The notes under the pieces were generated by a model. The model ran no database searches. It was not told the DNA's origin and worked only from the letters and a program-made list of their open reading frames with translations. This document shows positions 31,778 to 41,569 of a DNA stretch of 64,000 nt, piece after piece. The DNA is taken from the NCBI GenBank assembly GCA_040901465.1, contig JBBDYN010000012.1:1-64000 (forward strand), given 5' to 3'. How positions within the stretch are numbered: position 1 is the first letter of the stretch; each line of letters opens with the position of its first letter. Made by a program: the position numbers and the translations under genes. Source of the DNA: JAUSIF01 sp040901465 (lineage in GTDB: Bacteria; Pseudomonadota; Alphaproteobacteria; Rhizobiales; Xanthobacteraceae).

Positions 31778-33711
31778 GCCTGCGGCTCGCGCTGACGATC
31801 GAAGGCGACGCCTCGGGCGCCAAGAAGGCGCTCGACGACACCGCACAAGGGATCGACAATCTCGGGCGCAAGGCCGGCGCCGCCGCGGGCGAGACCGACC
31901 GGTCTGCCAGAGCGGTCGCCGCGCTCGGCGATAACGCGGCGGCGGCCGCGCCCGCGCTCAANNNNNNNNNNAAGAAGTTCGTTTTGCGTTTCGACGCCAA
32001 TACCTACTTGCGCATCGTCAACATGTGGCAGCGCTTCGACCTGATGGCGCGCACGGGCGGCGACCTCGTCGAGGCGCTCCGGCCCTGCCGCCACCATCAC
32101 TTCCTCGTCTTCACGATCAACAGCGACGTCTGCTTCTGGCCCGACGAGCAGGACGAACTGTGCGCCGCGCTCAAGGGCGTCGGCGACTCGGGCGCCGTGG
32201 CCGCCAAGGGAATTATCGACACCGGGTCCGCCGCGGGCGCGGCCGCCGGCTCGGTCGCCGGCTTTGCGCGCTCGGTGGCCGGCCTCGCGGTCGGCCTGGG
32301 CGCCGGGCTTGCGATCGGCGCGCTGACGACGGCGGTCACCGGACTGGTCGGCGCCGTGGCGAGCTTCGTCACCGAGCTCGTCGACCCCTCCGGCCGCATC
32401 GAGCGGGCGCTGAAATCGCACGCGGGTCTGATCGACGACATCAGGAAGAAGTACGGCGAAGCCGCGCGCGGCGTGGAGGACTACGGCCGGCGCTCGGCGG
32501 CGGTGCTGCGCTTCGAGGCGCAGCAGGACGTGAGCCGGCTGGAGCGCGAGGCGCCCGCGGCCGCGTCGAGCGCGGCCGGATCGTTGCAGGCGCGGCGCGT
32601 CACGGTCGGCACGGCGGGCGGCAGCTTCGGCGTGCCGGAGGATTTCGGGCCGTTCACCGACGCGGTCGCCAAGTTCCGCCAGGAAGCGCGCGCGGGCACG
32701 GCCGATGTGAACCAGTTCCGGCGCGAGATCGCCGAGATCGCGGGCTCCTTGCCGAAGGGCGATCCGTTCCGCGAAATCGCCGAGGGCATCGTTGCGGCGA
32801 CCGACCCGGCGTCGAAGCTGCAATCGGAGCTCGGCCGCGCACGCGACGCGGTCAAGGGCCTGGAAGGCGATATCCCGGCGGCCGCGGCGGCGCTCGGCAC
32901 CTTGCCCAAGGGCTTCGACGAGGCCGGCGCCGCCGCGGAGCGCAACGCGCAGAGCCTCGCGGAATTTCGCGCCGAGCTGGAGCGGCTCGGCGGCGGCGGC
33001 TCGATCAGCGCGCCGGCCGGCGCCATCGGCCAACCCGACACCTTCGCCGCCGGCGGCGTGGTCGACCGGCCCACGCTATTCCGGTTCGGCGCCGGGCAAC
33101 TCGGGCTCATGGGTGAAGCCGGCCCCGAGGCGATCCTGCCGCTCGATGCCGCGGCAAAGGTCGGCGCGATCGGCCGCGACGGGCGCGAGGGGTCGCTGTC
33201 GCTCGCGCGGCTCGCCTCGGGGAAGCTCGGCGTCAAGACGTTCGCCGACGGCGGCGTCGTCGGCGCAGGTCTTGGCGGTGGAGGCGTGATTGGCGCCGTC
33301 ACCAGTTCGCTCGGCGGCTTCGTGCGCGCCCTGATGCGCGGCAAGGACGAGTCGGAAGCCTTCTCACAGGCGATGCTGCAGCTGTCCGCGCGCGTCACCG
33401 AACTCGCGCTCAACAATGTGCTGAAGGGCCTGTTCGGCGGCGCGGGCGGCGGCTTTCTTTCCTCGCTGTTCTCGGGAGGCTTCGCCGATGGCGGGTTCAT
33501 TCCGCCGGGCCGCTGGGGCATCGCGGGCGAGCGCGGCGCCGAACCCGTCTTCGGCGGCAGCACCGGCGTCACGGTCTTCCCCGCGGCCACGGGCCAGCCC
33601 GTCAACCACTTCCATATCCAGACGCCGAACCCGCGCGCCTTCGCCGAGGACCGCGTCGCGGTGCTGCGCGGCGTCAACCGCGTGCTCGCGCAAGCCGCGA
33701 GGTTCAGCTGA
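31774..33711 (+). CDS. Tail tape measure protein, interrupted by an assembly gap
   Basis: 645 residues as printed, including four unknown residues at 31962-31971. N-terminus LALTIEGDASGAKKALDDTA and the hydrophobic middle (VAGFARSVAGLAVGLGAGLA) are typical. The C-terminus has FRFGAGQLGLMGEAGPEAIL and FADGGFIPPGRWGIAGERGA, as in tape measures of GTA-like and siphophage tails. Residues after the gap (FVLRFDANTYLRIVNMWQRF) look unlike the rest. True length is unknown, so tail length cannot be inferred. Confidence 0.82.
   Translation: MSLRLALTIEGDASGAKKALDDTAQGIDNLGRKAGAAAGETDRSARAVAALGDNAAAAAPALXXXXKKFVLRFDANTYLRIVNMWQRFDLMARTGGDLVEALRPCRHHHFLVFTINSDVCFWPDEQDELCAALKGVGDSGAVAAKGIIDTGSAAGAAAGSVAGFARSVAGLAVGLGAGLAIGALTTAVTGLVGAVASFVTELVDPSGRIERALKSHAGLIDDIRKKYGEAARGVEDYGRRSAAVLRFEAQQDVSRLEREAPAAASSAAGSLQARRVTVGTAGGSFGVPEDFGPFTDAVAKFRQEARAGTADVNQFRREIAEIAGSLPKGDPFREIAEGIVAATDPASKLQSELGRARDAVKGLEGDIPAAAAALGTLPKGFDEAGAAAERNAQSLAEFRAELERLGGGGSISAPAGAIGQPDTFAAGGVVDRPTLFRFGAGQLGLMGEAGPEAILPLDAAAKVGAIGRDGREGSLSLARLASGKLGVKTFADGGVVGAGLGGGGVIGAVTSSLGGFVRALMRGKDESEAFSQAMLQLSARVTELALNNVLKGLFGGAGGGFLSSLFSGGFADGGFIPPGRWGIAGERGAEPVFGGSTGVTVFPAATGQPVNHFHIQTPNPRAFAEDRVAVLRGVNRVLAQAARFS
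31962..31971. other. Assembly gap of ten N inside the tape measure gene
   Basis: Ten N, a conventional placeholder rather than a measured length. The reading frame continues on both sides as printed, but that may be chance. Confidence 0.9.
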
Positions 33712-34343
33712 TGGCCGACACCTCGTTCATGGACGACGTCGTGTTCCCCATTCATATCTCGTGGGGGTCGGCCGGCGGGCCGGACTGGCCGGCCGAGATC
33801 GCGACGCTCGGCTCCGGGCACGAGGAGCGCAACACGCCGTGGAGCGCGCCGCTGCGCTTTTACGACGCGAAGTACGGCGTCCGCTCGCATGATGAGCTCT
33901 ACGAAATTCTTGCGCTCTACCACGTCGCCATGGGACGCCTGCGCGGCTTCCGGCTCCTGGACTGGACCGACTACCGCTCCGGCGAGCCGTTGCAGGCGCC
34001 GAGCTTCGACGATCAGGCGCTCGGCGTCGGCGACGGGGTGAAGACGGCGTTCGACCTGGTCAAGCGCTACGAGGTCGGGCCGCACGTGTTCGATCGGCGC
34101 ATCGCGAAGCCGTTCGGCAGCGTGCTCGTCGGTGTCGACGCCGTGCAGATTTTCGTGGGCTTCAGCGTCGCGCTCGCCGCAGGGATCGTGAATTTCACCG
34201 CGCCGCCGGCAGAAGGCGCGGTCCTCACCTGGGGCGGCGAGTTCCACGTGCCCGTGCGCTTCGACGGCCGGCTCGACCAGACGGCGGTGCACGGCCCGAT
34301 CGGCGACATCCCATCGATCCCGATGAAGGAGCTGCGGCTATGA
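33711..34343 (+). CDS. DUF2460 distal tail protein, GTA gp12-like
   Basis: 210 residues. It begins FMDDVVFPIHISWGSAGGP and includes GHEERNTPWSAPLRFYDAKYG and LRGFRLLDWTDYRSG, the DUF2460 pattern. In gene transfer agents this protein forms the distal tail ring. It is the first of a four-gene tail-tip set shared with GTAs. Confidence 0.88.
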   Translation: MADTSFMDDVVFPIHISWGSAGGPDWPAEIATLGSGHEERNTPWSAPLRFYDAKYGVRSHDELYEILALYHVAMGRLRGFRLLDWTDYRSGEPLQAPSFDDQALGVGDGVKTAFDLVKRYEVGPHVFDRRIAKPFGSVLVGVDAVQIFVGFSVALAAGIVNFTAPPAEGAVLTWGGEFHVPVRFDGRLDQTAVHGPIGDIPSIPMKELRL

Positions 34344-35230
34344 GGGAGCTGCCGGCCGGCCTGGAGGCGCAGCTCGCGGCGGGCGTCACGACGCTATGCC
34401 GGTGCTGGCTCCTCGAGCGCACGGATGCAGTCAAGCTCGGCTTCACCGATCACGACCGCGATCTGGCGTTCGACGGCGCCACGTTCGAGGCGCTCGCCGG
34501 CATCAACTCTGCGGAGGTGACGCAATCGTTCGGGCTCGCGATCGACACGACGGAGATCGCCGGCGCATTGCAGAGCGAGAAGATCGCCGAGAGCGATCTC
34601 GCCGCGGGGCTCTACGACAACGCCAAGCTCACCCTGTTCCTGGTCGACTGGAGCGAGGTCGCGAACCGGGCCGTTATTTTTGCCGGTTCGGTCGGCGAGG
34701 TGTCGCGCGGGCGCGTGCATTTCCAGGCCGAGATGCGCGGGCTCGCGCACGCGCTCAACCAGGAGCGCGGCCGGGTCTATTCGCGCGGCTGCGACGCGGA
34801 CCTCGGCGACGCGCGCTGCGGCATCGATCTCGATCTGCCCGAGTTCAAGGGCACCGGCACGATCACCGCGGCGACGTCGAACCGTTCGTTCGCCGCCTCC
34901 GGCCTCGCAGCCTTCGTCGACGGCTGGTTCAAGAGCGGCAAGCTCGTGTGGGCCACCGGCGCGAACGCAGGCGCGGCGATCGAGGTCAAGTTTCACTCCA
35001 ACAGCGGCACCACCGTGCGCTTCGAATTGTGGGAGACGATGCCGTTCGACATCGAAGTCGGCGACACGTTCACGGTCACCGCCGGCTGCGACAAGGCGCT
35101 CGCCACCTGCCTCGACCGCTTCGACAACGTCGCCAACTTCCGCGGCTTCCCCTACATCCCGGGCAACGACGCGCTCACCAGCTACGCCAACACGGGGGAC
35201 GTCAATGACGGCAGCTCCCGCTTCGGCTGA
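34340..35230 (+). CDS. DUF2163/BR0599 tail-tip hub protein, GTA gp13-like
   Basis: 296 residues. CRCWLLERTDAVKLGFTDHD and FGLAIDTTEIAGALQSEKI open it. A later part has cysteines in SRGCDADLGDARCGID and AGCDKALATC, which in GTA hub proteins bind an iron-sulfur cluster. Coupled to the next gene by overlap. Confidence 0.88.
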   Translation: MRELPAGLEAQLAAGVTTLCRCWLLERTDAVKLGFTDHDRDLAFDGATFEALAGINSAEVTQSFGLAIDTTEIAGALQSEKIAESDLAAGLYDNAKLTLFLVDWSEVANRAVIFAGSVGEVSRGRVHFQAEMRGLAHALNQERGRVYSRGCDADLGDARCGIDLDLPEFKGTGTITAATSNRSFAASGLAAFVDGWFKSGKLVWATGANAGAAIEVKFHSNSGTTVRFELWETMPFDIEVGDTFTVTAGCDKALATCLDRFDNVANFRGFPYIPGNDALTSYANTGDVNDGSSRFG

Positions 35231-35744
35231 GCTCACGCGGCAAAGGATCGTCGAGACCGCGCGCGGCTGGGTCGGCACGCCGTATCGCCATCAAGGCAGC
35301 TTGAAGGGTGCGGGCGCCGATTGCCTCGGGCTCGTCCGCGGCGTCTGGCGCGATCTCTACGGAGCGGAGCCGGAGCCGATCGTGCCCTATTCGCCGAACT
35401 GGGCCGAGGAGAGCCGCGCGGAGACGCTGCGCGACGCGGCGGGCCGGCACATGCCGAGCGTCGGCGACGGGCTCGCCGGCGAGCGCCTGCTCGCGCTCGT
35501 GCGGCCGGGCGACCTCATCCTGATCCGCGTGCGCGAGCGCGGGCCGGCAAAGCACGCAGCGATCCTGTCCAAGCCCGGCTTCATCGTGCACGCCTACGAC
35601 CGGCATGCGGTGATGGAGTCGGCGCTGCCGGAAGCATGGCGGCGCAAGGTGGCTTTTGCGTTCGTCTTTCCGGGAATCTTAGACGTGCGCGCGCCGGACA
35701 CTCGCCCGCCTGCGGCGCGCTCGTCGGCGCGCGGTGTGGACTGA
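35205..35744 (+). CDS. NlpC/P60 tail peptidase, GTA gp14-like
   Basis: 179 residues. GWVGTPYRHQGSLKGAGADCLGL contains the catalytic cysteine (in ADCLGL) and RGPAKHAAILSKP the histidine. The enzyme opens peptidoglycan during DNA delivery. It overlaps the hub gene by 26 bases. The C-terminal 25 residues (VRAPDTRPPAARSSARG) look unstructured. Confidence 0.88.
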   Translation: MTAAPASAELTRQRIVETARGWVGTPYRHQGSLKGAGADCLGLVRGVWRDLYGAEPEPIVPYSPNWAEESRAETLRDAAGRHMPSVGDGLAGERLLALVRPGDLILIRVRERGPAKHAAILSKPGFIVHAYDRHAVMESALPEAWRRKVAFAFVFPGILDVRAPDTRPPAARSSARGVD

Positions 35745-38700
35745 TGGCGGCGCTCCTTCTCACCGTCGCCGGCCAGGCCGCGTTCGGCCCGTTCGGCGCG
35801 CTCGCCGGCGGGCTGATCGGCAGCTTCATCGACCGGCAGATTTTCAAGCCGTCGCCGGTCCAGCAGGAGGGGCCGCGGCTCACCGATCTCCACGTCACCT
35901 CGTCGAGCGAGGGGGCGGCGATCGCGCGGCTTTACGGCCGCATGCGGGTTTCGCCGCAGCTGATCTGGGCCACGAACCTGCGCGAGGTGGTGAAGACGAC
36001 GACCCAGTCGTCGGGCGGCAAAGGCGGCGGCGGCGGCGGGTCGGTGACGACGACGACGTTCGAATACTTCTGCTCGTTCGCGCTCGGCCTCGCCGAAGGC
36101 GCGATCCAGGACATCGGCGCGGTGTGGGCGGACGGCAAGCCGCTCGACCTCTCGAAGTTCACGACGCGGCTCTACAAGGGCACGGAGGCGCAGGAGGCGG
36201 ACCCGAAGATCGCGGCGGTCGAGGGGGCGGAGAACACGCCGGCATTCCGCGGGCTAGCCTATCTCGTGTTCGAGGAGATGCCGCTGGAAAAGTTCGGCAA
36301 CCGGATTCCGCAACTCACCGTCGAGGTGATCCGCCAACCGGCCGCGACGGGCGTGCGCATCGAGGACATCCTGCGCGGCGTCGACATGATCCCGACGCTC
36401 GGCGAGTTCGCCTATGCCACCGATGCGGTGTTCCGCGACGACGGCTTCGGCAACACCGTCCCGGAGAATCAGCATGGGTCCTCTGGCAAAGCCAATCTTC
36501 TCGTCTCGCTCGACCAGCTGCAATCGGCCGCGCCGAACGTCGACACGGTGGCGCTGATCGTCGGCTGGCACGGCACCGACCTGCGCTGCGAGCAATGCGA
36601 GATGCGGCCCAAGGTCGAGGTCGCGGGCAAGACGACGACGCCCTGGAGCTGGTTCGCGGGCGGCATCTCGCGCGCCGCCGCGCTCGTGGTCAGCACCGAC
36701 GAGCTCGGGGCCCTGCAGGGCGGCGCGCCCTCCGACCGCTCGGTGGTGCAGGCGATCGAGGAGCTGACCGATCGCGGCTTCAGCGTGCTGTTCTATCCGT
36801 TCGTCATCGTCGACATCGACGAAACGAACGCGCTGCCGAACCCCTATAGCGACAACGCCGCCGGCGTCGGGCAGGCGGTGTTTCCGTGGCGCGGCCGCAT
36901 CACGATCTCGCCGGCGATCGGCTTCGCCGGCTCGCCCGACAAGACCGCAACCGCGGCGACGCAGGTGGCCGCCTTCTTCGGTACCTCCGAGCCCGGCGAC
37001 TTCGGGAGTTTCAACGGCGACACGATCCCCTACAGCGGGCCGGACGAATGGAGCTACCGCCGCTTCGTGCTGCATTGCGCGAAGCTGTGCGAGCAGGCAG
37101 GCGGCGTCGACGCCTTCCTCATCGGCAGCGAGATGGTTCAGCTCAACGCCGCGCGCTCGGACGCCGACACGTTCCCGGCGGTCCAGCACTGGATCGATCT
37201 CGCGGCCGACGTGCGCACGATCCTCGGCGTCGGCACCGAGATCAGTTACGCCGCGAACTGGGACGAGGCGATCAATTACCGGCCGACCGACGGCAGCGAC
37301 GACGTCTTCTTCAACCTCGATCCGCTTTGGGCGGACGCCAATATCGACTTCGTCGGCATCGACAATTACCAGCCGATCTCCGACTGGCGCGACGGCCGGC
37401 AGCACCTCGACGCCGAAGCGGGCGCGGCCTCCATCTACGACATCGATTATCTCCAGTCGCAGATCGAGGGCGGCGAGCTGTACGACTATTTCTACGAGAG
37501 CTTCGAGGATCGGGAATCGCAGACGCGGACGCCGATCGCGGACGCGGTCTACGGCGAGCCGTGGGTGCACCGCTACAAGGACCTGCGCTCCTGGTGGTTG
37601 AACGAGCATCACAACCGCCCGGGCGGCGTGCGCGACGTGGCGACCACCGCATGGGCGCCGGAATCGAAGCCGATCTGGTTCACCGAGTTCGGCTGCCCGG
37701 CGATCGACAAGGGCTCGAACCAGCCCAATGTCTTCTTCGACCCGGAATCGTCCGAGAGCGCGCTGCCGTTCTTCTCGAACGGCCGGCGCGACGACCTGAT
37801 CCAGCGCGCCTACTTCGAGGCGATCATCCGCTATTGGGACCCGGCGGAAGGCAACAATCCGCTCTCCGGCATCTATGCCGGCCGCATGATCGACACCGCC
37901 CGCATGTACGCCTGGAACTGGGACGGGCGGCCGTACCCGCAGTTCCCGAGCAACAGCCTGGTCTGGCGCGACACGCAGAAATACCGGCGCGGCCACTGGC
38001 TGACCGGGCGCCTTAACCTCGTGCCGCTCGCCGACGTGGTCGCCGAGATCGCCGGCGGGCTCGGGGTCGATCTTCTCACCGGCGAGCTCAGCGGCATCGT
38101 GCGCGGGTATCTCTTGGACGGCGTCATGTCGCCGCGCGCCGCGCTCGCGCCGCTGATGCAGGTGCATTTCTTCGACGCGGTGGAGACCGGCGGCGCCATC
38201 AAGTTCGTGCCGCGCGGCGGCCCGGTGGCGCGGCAGTTCACCGCCGACGAGCTCGTGGACGGCGGCGATCAGAACGGCTTCTACCGGCTCACGCGCGCGC
38301 AGGAGACCGATTTGCCGCGCACGGCGCATTTGAAGTTCACCGACCCGGACAGCGACTATCGCGTGTCCGACGTCTATTCCCGGCGGCTGAAGGGCTCGAC
38401 CGACAAGACCATCGAGCTCGCGCCGCCGATCGCGCTCGACTTCGGCGAGGCGCAGGGCATCGTCGACAATCTGCTGGTGGACCGCCACGTGATGCGCGAG
38501 CGCGCGGAGCTCGTGCTGCCGCCCTCCGCGTTCGCGCTTGAGCCCACCGACGTCGTCGTGCTCGACTTGAACGGCCGGTTCTTCGAGATGCGGCTCGAGG
38601 ATATCGGCTTCCTGCACACGCGGCCGGCGCGGCTCGCGCGGACGGACGCCGCCACCTACGGCATCGCGGACGGCGCCGCACCGACGCGGCCGCCGACGCC

Positions 38701-39661
38701 GGTAAGCGAAGCGGGCCCGGTGGTCCTGCACGTCATGGATCTGCCGATCCTGGAGCCGACCGAGGTGCCGGGCGTCCCGCGGCTCGCGGCCTATGCCGCG
38801 CCCTGGGCGCGCTGCGCGGTGTTCCGCTCGCCGATCGACGTCGGCTTCGTTCTCGACCAGCTCGTCCTGAATCGCTCGGCGATCGGAGTCACCACCGCGG
38901 ACTTCGCCTCCGGGCCGACCGCGGTGTGGGACGACGGCAACGAGCTGCTCGTGCAGATTCCGCCAACCGAGGCGCTGCAATCGCTCGACGAGACCCTGGT
39001 GCTCGCCGGCGGCAACGCCTGCGCGGTGAGGAACGTCGACGGCGAATGGGAAGTCGTGCAGTTCGCCGATGCCGAGCAGACGAGCCCCACGACCTACAAG
39101 CTCACGCGGCTCCTGCGCGGCCAGCTCGGCAGCGAGTACGCCATGCGCGACCCGGTCGCCGCCGGCGCGCCGTTCGTCATGCTCACGAGCGATGCGCTGC
39201 AATCGTCGATCGCCGTGTCCGAGCGCGGCAACCCGTGGAATTTCCGCTGGGGCCCAAGCAACAAGCCGATCGACGACGACGTCTATCGCGAGACCGCGTT
39301 CACGCCGGCGAACGTCGGGCTGCGCCCCTACAGTCCGGTGCAGCTTGCCGGGGACCGGCACGCGCCTGGCGCGAACGACTGGACGCTCTCCTGGGTTCGG
39401 CGCACCCGCATCGGCGGCGACAACTGGGAGGGCGCCGACGTCCCGCTCGGCGAGGAATCCGAGCTCTACGACGTCGAAATCCTCGATCCCGGCGACGAAA
39501 GCGTGGTGCGAACGACGCGCGTGAGCTCGCCGTCCTTCGTCTATACCGAGGCGATGCAGACCACCGACCTCGGCGGCGCGCAGACTTCGATCCTGTTCCG
39601 CGTGTACCAGGTGAGCATCGGCTACGGGCGCGGCACGCCGAAACAAGCGGAGGTCATCTAA
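35744..39661 (+). CDS. Tail-tip megatron protein with GTA TIM-barrel, gp15-like
   Basis: 1305 residues. A short hydrophobic glycine-rich start (AFGPFGALAGGLIGSFID) is followed by RLTDLHVTSSSEGAAIARLYG. The middle is the GTA_TIM glycosidase-like domain (FIGSEMVQLNAAR, ELSYAANWDE-like EISYAANWDEAINY, FTEFGCPAIDKGSNQP). The rest is the GTA tail hub. In GTAs the protein contacts the cell surface. Acidic residues in EISYAANWDEA and WFTEFGCPA suggest an active site. Confidence 0.92.
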   Translation: MAALLLTVAGQAAFGPFGALAGGLIGSFIDRQIFKPSPVQQEGPRLTDLHVTSSSEGAAIARLYGRMRVSPQLIWATNLREVVKTTTQSSGGKGGGGGGSVTTTTFEYFCSFALGLAEGAIQDIGAVWADGKPLDLSKFTTRLYKGTEAQEADPKIAAVEGAENTPAFRGLAYLVFEEMPLEKFGNRIPQLTVEVIRQPAATGVRIEDILRGVDMIPTLGEFAYATDAVFRDDGFGNTVPENQHGSSGKANLLVSLDQLQSAAPNVDTVALIVGWHGTDLRCEQCEMRPKVEVAGKTTTPWSWFAGGISRAAALVVSTDELGALQGGAPSDRSVVQAIEELTDRGFSVLFYPFVIVDIDETNALPNPYSDNAAGVGQAVFPWRGRITISPAIGFAGSPDKTATAATQVAAFFGTSEPGDFGSFNGDTIPYSGPDEWSYRRFVLHCAKLCEQAGGVDAFLIGSEMVQLNAARSDADTFPAVQHWIDLAADVRTILGVGTEISYAANWDEAINYRPTDGSDDVFFNLDPLWADANIDFVGIDNYQPISDWRDGRQHLDAEAGAASIYDIDYLQSQIEGGELYDYFYESFEDRESQTRTPIADAVYGEPWVHRYKDLRSWWLNEHHNRPGGVRDVATTAWAPESKPIWFTEFGCPAIDKGSNQPNVFFDPESSESALPFFSNGRRDDLIQRAYFEAIIRYWDPAEGNNPLSGIYAGRMIDTARMYAWNWDGRPYPQFPSNSLVWRDTQKYRRGHWLTGRLNLVPLADVVAEIAGGLGVDLLTGELSGIVRGYLLDGVMSPRAALAPLMQVHFFDAVETGGAIKFVPRGGPVARQFTADELVDGGDQNGFYRLTRAQETDLPRTAHLKFTDPDSDYRVSDVYSRRLKGSTDKTIELAPPIALDFGEAQGIVDNLLVDRHVMRERAELVLPPSAFALEPTDVVVLDLNGRFFEMRLEDIGFLHTRPARLARTDAATYGIADGAAPTRPPTPVSEAGPVVLHVMDLPILEPTEVPGVPRLAAYAAPWARCAVFRSPIDVGFVLDQLVLNRSAIGVTTADFASGPTAVWDDGNELLVQIPPTEALQSLDETLVLAGGNACAVRNVDGEWEVVQFADAEQTSPTTYKLTRLLRGQLGSEYAMRDPVAAGAPFVMLTSDALQSSIAVSERGNPWNFRWGPSNKPIDDDVYRETAFTPANVGLRPYSPVQLAGDRHAPGANDWTLSWVRRTRIGGDNWEGADVPLGEESELYDVEILDPGDESVVRTTRVSSPSFVYTEAMQTTDLGGAQTSILFRVYQVSIGYGRGTPKQAEVI

Positions 39662-41320
39662 ATGGAGACACCGAATCTGGCATTGCCGTTCATCGAGGCG
39701 GCCCAGTCGCAGAAGCACGTCACGCACAATGACGCGCTGCGCATCATCGACGCGGTCGTGCAGCTTGCGGTGGCGGGCGTCACTTCCGCGCCGCCAGGGG
39801 CTCCGGCGGACGGCGAGCGGCATATCGTGGGCCCGGCTCCGAGCGATGCGTTCGCCGGGCACGAGAACGAGATCGCGGTCTGGCAGGACGGCGCCTGGGT
39901 GTTCCTGACGCCACAGGTCGGATGGCGCGCGTGGGATGCCGATGCCGACTTGCTTCGCATCTGGAACGGGTCCGCATGGATCGAGTTCACCACGGCGGGC
40001 CCGGACGATCGCGTCACGGTTGACTATCTCGGCGTGGGCACGGCGGCGGACGAGACGAGCACGGACACGTCGAACCGGCTGACCGTGCGCGGCAGCCGCG
40101 CGCTGTTCGACGCGATCCCGGAAAGCGAGACGCCGGGCAGCGGCGACTTCAAGGTGCAGATTTCCAAGGAGGCGGTCGGCAAGACCGCATCGTTTTTCTT
40201 CGCCGACAATTTTTCCGGGCGCGCCGAACTCGGCCTGATCGCTGATGATGACTTTCGGCTCAAGGTCTCGCCGGACGGCGCTGCGTTCTCTACGTCTTTC
40301 GTCATCGACAAGGACACAGGCAACGTCGCGCTCGCCGACCTCTCGGACGCCAACAACAGGCTGCTGGTGAACGGCCAAAACGTACTGCTCACGAACGCCG
40401 GCGAGCTCAACCTCAGCATGAGCAAGGGCGCTGCCGGCGACAATCTCCAGCTGATCTTCAATACGAATTTCAGTCAGCGCGCCGCGTTCGGCCTGCTCGG
40501 CGACGATGACTTCTGCGTGCAGGTGACGCCGGACGGGAGCAACTTCTATCGCACCGTGCGGGCGCACCGGAATCTGTTCGGGCGCGCCACGATCCGCGAC
40601 GCGGCCCGCCGCCAGGATTCCGAGTGGCGCCCGCGGCCGAACTCGACCACCGTCGACCAGCTCGGCCTCGGGCTCACCCTCAACGTCGGGACCGCGACGG
40701 TGGCGGCCGTCTCCTCGACCAGCTTCTGGACGAACGCAAAGCGCATCTTGTACGCCTCGGCCGCGGGCGCCGGATCGTCGGCGCAGATCCACGGAAACGA
40801 TCTCGTCGTGTGGCGCGGAAACTCCGGCGACCGTGGCGGCTTCTTCCTGCTGATGCGCGTGGCCTTCGAGGTGCACCAGGCGCAGGCGCGCATGTTCGCA
40901 GGACTGCGCGGCGCCCTGACCGCGATCGGCAATGTCAATCCGAGCACGCTCACGAACGTCATCGGCATCGGCTACGACTCGGCCGAGACGCAGATGGCGC
41001 TCATTCACAACGACGGCGCCAACGGGGCGACGAAGGCGGCGCTGGGTGCGGCGTTCGTCGTGGGCGGGCACGAGGTCTACGAGCTGATGCTGGCCTGCGA
41101 GCCCTTCGGCAGCGCGATCCAGTACCGCGTCGAGCGCCTGAACGGCGGCGACGTCGCCACCGGCACGATCAGCACGGACATCCCGGCCGCCACGCAATTC
41201 CTGACGCCTGTCCTCTGGGGCAACAACGGCACGACCGCGGCTGCGGTGCAGATCGGCTTCGCCCGCATGTACCTGGAGAACGCCAGCATGTTCGGGTCGC
41301 GCGGCTTTGCCCTGCAATAG
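39662..41320 (+). CDS. Tail fibre/adsorption protein with DUF2793 N-terminus
   Basis: 552 residues, starting right after the megatron stop. The first 110 residues (LALPFIEAAQSQKHVTHNDA, GWRAWDADADLLRIWNG) are DUF2793, found in adsorption proteins of alphaproteobacterial phages and GTAs. The middle has two similar repeats (FFADNFSGRAELGLIADDDF and LIFNTNFSQRAAFGLLGDDD). The C-terminus is likely the receptor-binding part. Confidence 0.82.
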   Translation: METPNLALPFIEAAQSQKHVTHNDALRIIDAVVQLAVAGVTSAPPGAPADGERHIVGPAPSDAFAGHENEIAVWQDGAWVFLTPQVGWRAWDADADLLRIWNGSAWIEFTTAGPDDRVTVDYLGVGTAADETSTDTSNRLTVRGSRALFDAIPESETPGSGDFKVQISKEAVGKTASFFFADNFSGRAELGLIADDDFRLKVSPDGAAFSTSFVIDKDTGNVALADLSDANNRLLVNGQNVLLTNAGELNLSMSKGAAGDNLQLIFNTNFSQRAAFGLLGDDDFCVQVTPDGSNFYRTVRAHRNLFGRATIRDAARRQDSEWRPRPNSTTVDQLGLGLTLNVGTATVAAVSSTSFWTNAKRILYASAAGAGSSAQIHGNDLVVWRGNSGDRGGFFLLMRVAFEVHQAQARMFAGLRGALTAIGNVNPSTLTNVIGIGYDSAETQMALIHNDGANGATKAALGAAFVVGGHEVYELMLACEPFGSAIQYRVERLNGGDVATGTISTDIPAATQFLTPVLWGNNGTTAAAVQIGFARMYLENASMFGSRGFALQ

Positions 41321-41333
41321 ACGGAGACACATC

Positions 41334-41552
41334 ATGTTCGCGAATCTTTCGCCGGAACTGCGCGGCTACATCGCCGAACTTCAGCACCAGGTGCAATTCC
41401 TGTCCGACCGCTGCGCGCAATTGTCGAGCGCCTACTACGGCGCGCGGCAGGAGGCGGCGTTGCTCAAGGGCGAACTCGACGGGCTGCGGAAGGAAGCCGA
41501 AGGGGCCAAGCCGAACGGTGCGGGGCAGCCCGGCGCCGACATCACCAGCTAG
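41334..41552 (+). CDS. Small coiled-coil protein after the fibre gene
   Basis: 72 residues, GGAGAC upstream. FANLSPELRGYIAELQHQVQ and GARQEAALLKGELDGLRKEA form a helical coil. It may be a fibre chaperone or attachment factor by position only. Confidence 0.55.
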   Translation: MFANLSPELRGYIAELQHQVQFLSDRCAQLSSAYYGARQEAALLKGELDGLRKEAEGAKPNGAGQPGADITS

Positions 41553-41569
41553 CAAGCACGGAGGCAAAG

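Noticed and set aside
36254..41335. A very long leftward open frame of about 1,690 codons opposite the tail-tip genes
   Set aside because: It is the antisense shadow of the megatron and fibre genes in GC-rich DNA. Its sequence is rich in Arg, Ala, Asp and Val without domain character, and the + strand genes have clear families.
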